A DNA stretch of 64,000 bases from Brevibacterium sediminis (GTDB lineage: Bacteria > Actinomycetota > Actinomycetes > Actinomycetales > Brevibacteriaceae), in contig NZ_JABKDD010000017.1 of assembly GCF_013623905.1 (NCBI RefSeq), positions 1 through 64,000 of the forward strand, in the 5' to 3' direction. The translations under genes and the position numbers were made by a program. A model generated the notes under the pieces. It was not told where the DNA came from. It was given only the letters and a program-made list of their open reading frames with translations, and did not search any database. Within the stretch, counting starts at the first letter, position 1. The number at the start of each line of letters is the position of its first letter. Of the stretch, positions 60,534 through 64,000 are shown piece after piece.

Positions 60534-62267
60534 TCAGTTCACCTCTTCCGTGGTCAGCTGGGATTCGATGATCTCGCGGTAGGTCGGGTTCGTCTCGGCG
60601 AGTTCCTCATGGGTGCCGCGGCCGACGATCTTCCCGGCTTCGAGGACGATGATCTGATCGGCGTCCCGGATCGTCGATACACGCTGGGCAACGACGATGA
60701 CGGTGGCGTCCCCCGTCGATTCGTCGAGGGCGGCCCGCAGGCGGGCGTCGGTGGCGACGTCGAGGGCGGAGAACGAATCGTCGAAGACGTAGATCTGCGG
60801 CTTCACCGTCAGGGCTCTGGCGATGCACAGACGCTGCCGCTGCCCACCGGAATAGTTCGTGCCTCCCTGGGCGACGCGTTCTGAGAGCTTGTCTTCTTTC
60901 TCAGCCACGAAGTCGTCGGCCTGAGCGATGCGCAGGGCCTCCCACAGCTCTTCATCGGTGGCGTCTTCATTCCCGAAGCGCAGGTTCGAGGCGATCGTGC
61001 CGGAGAACAGGTACGGCTTCTGCGGCACCAGACCGATGAGCTGGGCCAGTTGGTGGCGGTTGAACTCGGTGACGGGGGTGCCGTCGATGAGGATCTCACC
61101 GACCTGCGGGTCGATGAGTCTGGGGATGAGGTTGACGATCGTCGACTTGCCGGAACCGGTCGATCCGATGATCGCGGTCGTCGTTCCGGGCTGGGCGGTA
61201 AAGTTCAGTCCTTCGAGCACAGGCACCTCGGCGCCGGGATATCCGAAGGTGACATTGCGGAATTCGAGCTCACCGCGACCGGGCAGCTCCCTGACACCGG
61301 CAGGGATGGTCATCGTGCTGCGGGTGTCGAGGATCTCGGCGATGCGTTCGGCGCAGACGACGGCGCGCGGAATCATCATCATCATGAATACGCCCATCAT
61401 CACGGCCACGAGGATCTGCAGCAGGTACTGCAGGAACGCGGTCAGCGATCCCACTTCCATCTGTCCGGCGTCGACGCGGTGGCCACCGAACCACAGGACG
61501 GCGGCGGTCGCGAGATGGAGGATCATCATGATGGCGGGGAACATGAGCACGAACAGGTTGCCGACCTTGACCGAAGTTTCGGTCAGGGCACGGTTGGCAT
61601 CGGCGTAGCGGTCGGTCTCAAAGGGCTCACGGACGAAGGCACGGATGACGCGGATGCCGGTGATCTGTTCGCGCAGAACGCCGTTGATGTCGTCGACCTG
61701 GTCCTGCATGCGGCGGAACAGCGGCATGAGGAGGTAGACGAGAATGGCGACGACGATGAACAGGACGGGCACGGACACCCACACCAGCCAGGACAGTCCG
61801 GCGTCTTCCCGCAGGGCCATGATGATTCCGCCGATGCACATGATCGGTGTCGAGACCATGAAGTTCAGGGTCATGAGCACGAGCATCTGAACCTGTTGGA
61901 CGTCGTTGGTGTTGCGGGTGATGAGGGTGGCGGATCCGAATTTTCCGACTTCGAGCATCGACAGGTCGTCGACCTGACGGTAGATGGCTCTGCGGAGGTC
62001 GCGGCCGACGCCCATTCCCGTCCGGGCGCCGAAGTAGATCGCGGTGATCGCGGTGACGACCTGCACGAGGCAGACGAGCAGCATCGTCATGCCCGTCGAC
62101 CAGATGAAGTCGGTATCGCCCTTGGCGACTCCTTCGTCGATGATCCGGGCATTGAGGCTGGGCAGGTACAGTGCTGCGATGGTCGAGGCCAGTTGCAGGA
62201 TGACGACCAGAATGATGAACGGCCAGTAGTTTTTGGCGTATTTCAGGGACAGGCGGAGTAATGCCAC
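60534..62267 (-). CDS. ABC exporter half, degenerate ATPase site
   Basis: 577-aa exporter half: six membrane helices (about 15-320) and an ATPase domain with GSTGSGKST and signature NYSGGQRQR intact, but Walker B ends VFDDSFSALD with Asp where the catalytic Glu should be. In TM287/288-type heterodimers this subunit contributes the weak site. Starts at GTG 62267 after AGGACG. Stop and next start are one base apart. Upstream gap of 216 bp to the divergent DUF6882-like gene. Confidence 0.88.
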   Translation of the reverse strand: MALLRLSLKYAKNYWPFIILVVILQLASTIAALYLPSLNARIIDEGVAKGDTDFIWSTGMTMLLVCLVQVVTAITAIYFGARTGMGVGRDLRRAIYRQVDDLSMLEVGKFGSATLITRNTNDVQQVQMLVLMTLNFMVSTPIMCIGGIIMALREDAGLSWLVWVSVPVLFIVVAILVYLLMPLFRRMQDQVDDINGVLREQITGIRVIRAFVREPFETDRYADANRALTETSVKVGNLFVLMFPAIMMILHLATAAVLWFGGHRVDAGQMEVGSLTAFLQYLLQILVAVMMGVFMMMMIPRAVVCAERIAEILDTRSTMTIPAGVRELPGRGELEFRNVTFGYPGAEVPVLEGLNFTAQPGTTTAIIGSTGSGKSTIVNLIPRLIDPQVGEILIDGTPVTEFNRHQLAQLIGLVPQKPYLFSGTIASNLRFGNEDATDEELWEALRIAQADDFVAEKEDKLSERVAQGGTNYSGGQRQRLCIARALTVKPQIYVFDDSFSALDVATDARLRAALDESTGDATVIVVAQRVSTIRDADQIIVLEAGKIVGRGTHEELAETNPTYREIIESQLTTEEVN

Positions 62268-62470
62268 GTTGAACGTCCTGAGTGAAGAGCGGCTGATGAT
62301 GGAGTCGTGAGAGTTGCGAAGCGCAACAGACTACCTTACATTGATTCTCCTCTCAGAGATAGACGAGCCGGCGGCTGATCGGGGGCGTTCTGCCACGACC
62401 TCCACTTCACCATGAGGCACTGACACGGCCTTCGCACCGCGTGCCTCCTCGCTTCTCGGGCGCTCCCGCA

Positions 62471-62476
62471 TACGCT
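62471..62476 (+). promoter_or_regulatory. -10 element TACGCT, leaderless pattern
   Basis: TACGCT ends seven bases before ATG 62484 with no ribosome site between. Confidence 0.45.
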
Positions 62477-62483
62477 TGAAAGC

Positions 62484-63602
62484 ATGAGCTCAACTCTGCA
62501 GGACCTGGTCAATCGTGCCGTCTTCTATTCGACGGAGGTGCAGACGCATTTCGGTGCGCTCATCGCCGACGCCGAGTGGGAAGTCGACTTCAGCTCCGAC
62601 CCGCACCTGACGTTCACGTCGACCGAGGGCGCCGTCCTGCGCACCCGGCCGCATCTGCTCGGTTCGGAGTCAGGCAGGGAGAAGACGTGGCTGTGGGGTT
62701 GGGAGAACGTCAATGACTTCCCCGACGCCATCGTCGGGCTCTCCCACGAGGTGCGCAAGTTCGGGGCCGCTGAGGACGTCAGCGAGCTCACGACACCTGA
62801 GCTCTCCCTCGATGAGGAGCTCGCACTGCGGCTGACCCTGGCGTCGAAGGAGGCCACCGATAAGTGGGCCCACTATCCTGCCGCCGCCGGCGCCGGAACC
62901 ACTGTTTGGCTCCTCGTCGATGCCGCCGAGATCGCCTTGCCCGCACCGCAGGTCAAGGTCTCTGTGCGGGCGCTCATGCAGGGACTGACGCAGACGACAG
63001 TGACCAACCACCGCGCGGCCATCGACGCGTACGTCGCCAAACGCGGCATTCCGACGGCAGAGCTTCCCGAAGGTGGCCTGCGGATGCTGTTCGCCGACGG
63101 CTCGGCCGACCTGTCCTTCGACGATCAGCGTCGCATCTCCAACTGCGACCTGAATGCGCCGCTGGAGGGCGAGGCCGCCGAGCAGTACGCCGCCGCGGAA
63201 CCCACAGGCACCCCCGCCGAGGCGGCCGCCGCCTCTCGCACGACCGAGTCGACTTCCGCTCCCGCTGCGAAGGATGTTGCCGCACCACCTGCGTCGACAC
63301 CCACGACACCGACACCGGCCTCGGCAGGGGAAACGGCGGAAACTGCGCCCACGGAGTCCGTGCCAGACGAGAAGCCGGCAGCGGAGGCGACCCCGACGGC
63401 CGAAGCTCAGACCGACGAAGCTGCAGAGCCTGCGGCGGAGGCTTCGGATACCGCACGCGGAGAGCAGCGGCCGGAAGACGAGCGGCCACTCGGAGACGGG
63501 CCTGTCGAACCCGCCGAGACGGAGACTCCGGTCGAGGAAGAACCGAGCAAGGACGCCAAGCCGAAGAAGAAGGGCCTGTTCTCCAAGCTGTTCGGACGCT
63601 GA
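62484..63602 (+). CDS. DUF6882-like protein with acidic Ala/Pro tail
   Basis: 372-aa soluble protein. Residues 1-225 resemble DUF6882 proteins (LLGSESGREKTWLWGWENVN is the most recognisable stretch); residues about 230-350 are a low-complexity Ala/Pro/Glu/Thr tail, ending in the basic PKKKGLFSKLFGR, which might touch membrane. Function unknown. Followed by a GC palindromic terminator. The link to DUF6882 is by recall, not search. Confidence 0.7.
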   Translation: MSSTLQDLVNRAVFYSTEVQTHFGALIADAEWEVDFSSDPHLTFTSTEGAVLRTRPHLLGSESGREKTWLWGWENVNDFPDAIVGLSHEVRKFGAAEDVSELTTPELSLDEELALRLTLASKEATDKWAHYPAAAGAGTTVWLLVDAAEIALPAPQVKVSVRALMQGLTQTTVTNHRAAIDAYVAKRGIPTAELPEGGLRMLFADGSADLSFDDQRRISNCDLNAPLEGEAAEQYAAAEPTGTPAEAAAASRTTESTSAPAAKDVAAPPASTPTTPTPASAGETAETAPTESVPDEKPAAEATPTAEAQTDEAAEPAAEASDTARGEQRPEDERPLGDGPVEPAETETPVEEEPSKDAKPKKKGLFSKLFGR

Positions 63603-63638
63603 TACGCCGCTGAGCAGTTGCATCCCTGACGGATGCTT

Positions 63639-63664
63639 GGGGCCCCGCCGATCGGCGGGGCCCC
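63639..63664. terminator. 26-bp GC palindrome terminator
   Basis: Perfect palindrome GGGGCCCCGCCGA/TCGGCGGGGCCCC between convergent stop codons at 63602 and 63681; ATTGATTTAT follows on the plus strand. Confidence 0.8.
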
Positions 63665-63680
63665 ATTGATTTATCGGCTT

Positions 63681-63956
63681 TCAGCGATTGACGGGTGTTT
63701 CGGGTCCCCAGCGGAATCCTCGATCGAAGAGGAACCTTCGCTCCTCATCATTGCGCAGCGTCAGTTCCGATTCCCCTGCTCGCAGAGAGAACTCCCCTTC
63801 TCCTACCTCCGAGTACTGGAACTCGACCGTACCTGAGGAACCGCGGATAAGCGTCTGAGCGCCTTTCCGGACGGGGTAGAGCTTCGCTGTGATCGACTGG
63901 CCATCGACGCTGTAGACCCCATCCTGGAAGTCTCCGTCGGAGTACCGCACACTCAT
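63681..63956 (-). CDS. hypothetical protein, possibly 5'-extended beyond window
   Basis: 91-aa beta-rich protein with no motif I know (SVRYSDGDFQDGVYSVDGQ at the start, FQYSEVGEGEFSL in the middle). ATG 63956 has AAGAGA just before it, but the frame stays open to the window edge (about 14 more codons), so the real start may lie beyond. It converges on the DUF6882-like gene. Confidence 0.6.
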   Translation of the reverse strand: MSVRYSDGDFQDGVYSVDGQSITAKLYPVRKGAQTLIRGSSGTVEFQYSEVGEGEFSLRAGESELTLRNDEERRFLFDRGFRWGPETPVNR

Positions 63957-64000
63957 TCTCTTGCCTTTGCCCGATCCGATCTGCCCGAAGGCGATCTGAG

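Noticed and set aside
1..64000. tRNA, rRNA, insertion sequence or prophage genes
   Set aside because: None seen: no transposase or integrase motifs, no tRNA-like cloverleaf noticed by eye; short RNAs could still be missed.

Overview
The window is 64 kb of high-GC chromosomal DNA, densely packed with short intergenic gaps. I see no rRNA, tRNA, CRISPR, transposase or prophage genes. Gene content (DUF3073 beside purM/purF, SCP_3-like protein, PurS/PurQ, two-domain universal stress protein), frequent GTG/TTG starts and many apparently leaderless promoters point to an actinobacterium. The amine oxidase, choline-dehydrogenase-like and flavin monooxygenase genes make a Brevibacterium-like member of the Micrococcales my best guess; the genus is inference.

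Layout. 0.1-11 kb: a methyltransferase, then an amine-catabolism region: copper amine oxidase, aldehyde dehydrogenase, APC permease, AraC- and TetR-type regulators, a GMC oxidoreductase and a ThrE-type exporter. 11-16 kb: a flavin monooxygenase/SDR/aldo-keto reductase operon divergent from its TetR regulator with a clear palindromic operator, and an Fpg/Nei DNA glycosylase. 16-24 kb: aconitase, catalase, a Ser/Gly-rich membrane protein, HutD, an MHS-type MFS symporter and a VOC protein. 24-34 kb: ATP-grasp ligase plus P-loop kinase, a TPP riboswitch with a TenA-like gene, a CrtI-like FAD enzyme, an EamA exporter with a divergent LysR gene, an HTTM membrane protein pair and hypothetical genes. 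34-45 kb: DUF3073, purM, purF, universal stress protein, an operon of asparaginase II/SCP_3/aldehyde dehydrogenase/DMT transporter, and a single-chain PurD-PurC fusion. 45-54 kb: an amidohydrolase, PotABCD-like transporter and FAD amine-oxidase-like operon, then purS-purQ. 54-64 kb: two paralogous secreted proteins (one with a sortase-type tail), a double peptidoglycan-binding-domain protein, a heterodimeric ABC exporter and two proteins of unknown role.

The purine genes (purM, purF, purDC, purS, purQ) lie in three separate units spread over about 19 kb, with purL not in view. The amine oxidase region makes a coherent import-oxidise-oxidise route: permease, amine to aldehyde, aldehyde to acid. 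The 45.7-53.0 kb operon similarly couples uptake of a polyamine-like solute to hydrolysis and flavin-dependent oxidation, though its substrate is not evident.

Structure not explained by genes: (i) seven copies of a 58-bp near-perfect palindrome with compensated arm changes, all intergenic, between 0.8 and 33.4 kb; (ii) a strand-biased decamer GCCGAGGCGG; (iii) at least eleven genes whose start codon lies 5-7 nt after a TANNNT hexamer, the pattern of leaderless mRNAs; (iv) a shared 9-bp direct-repeat site upstream of the two paralogous secreted-protein genes.
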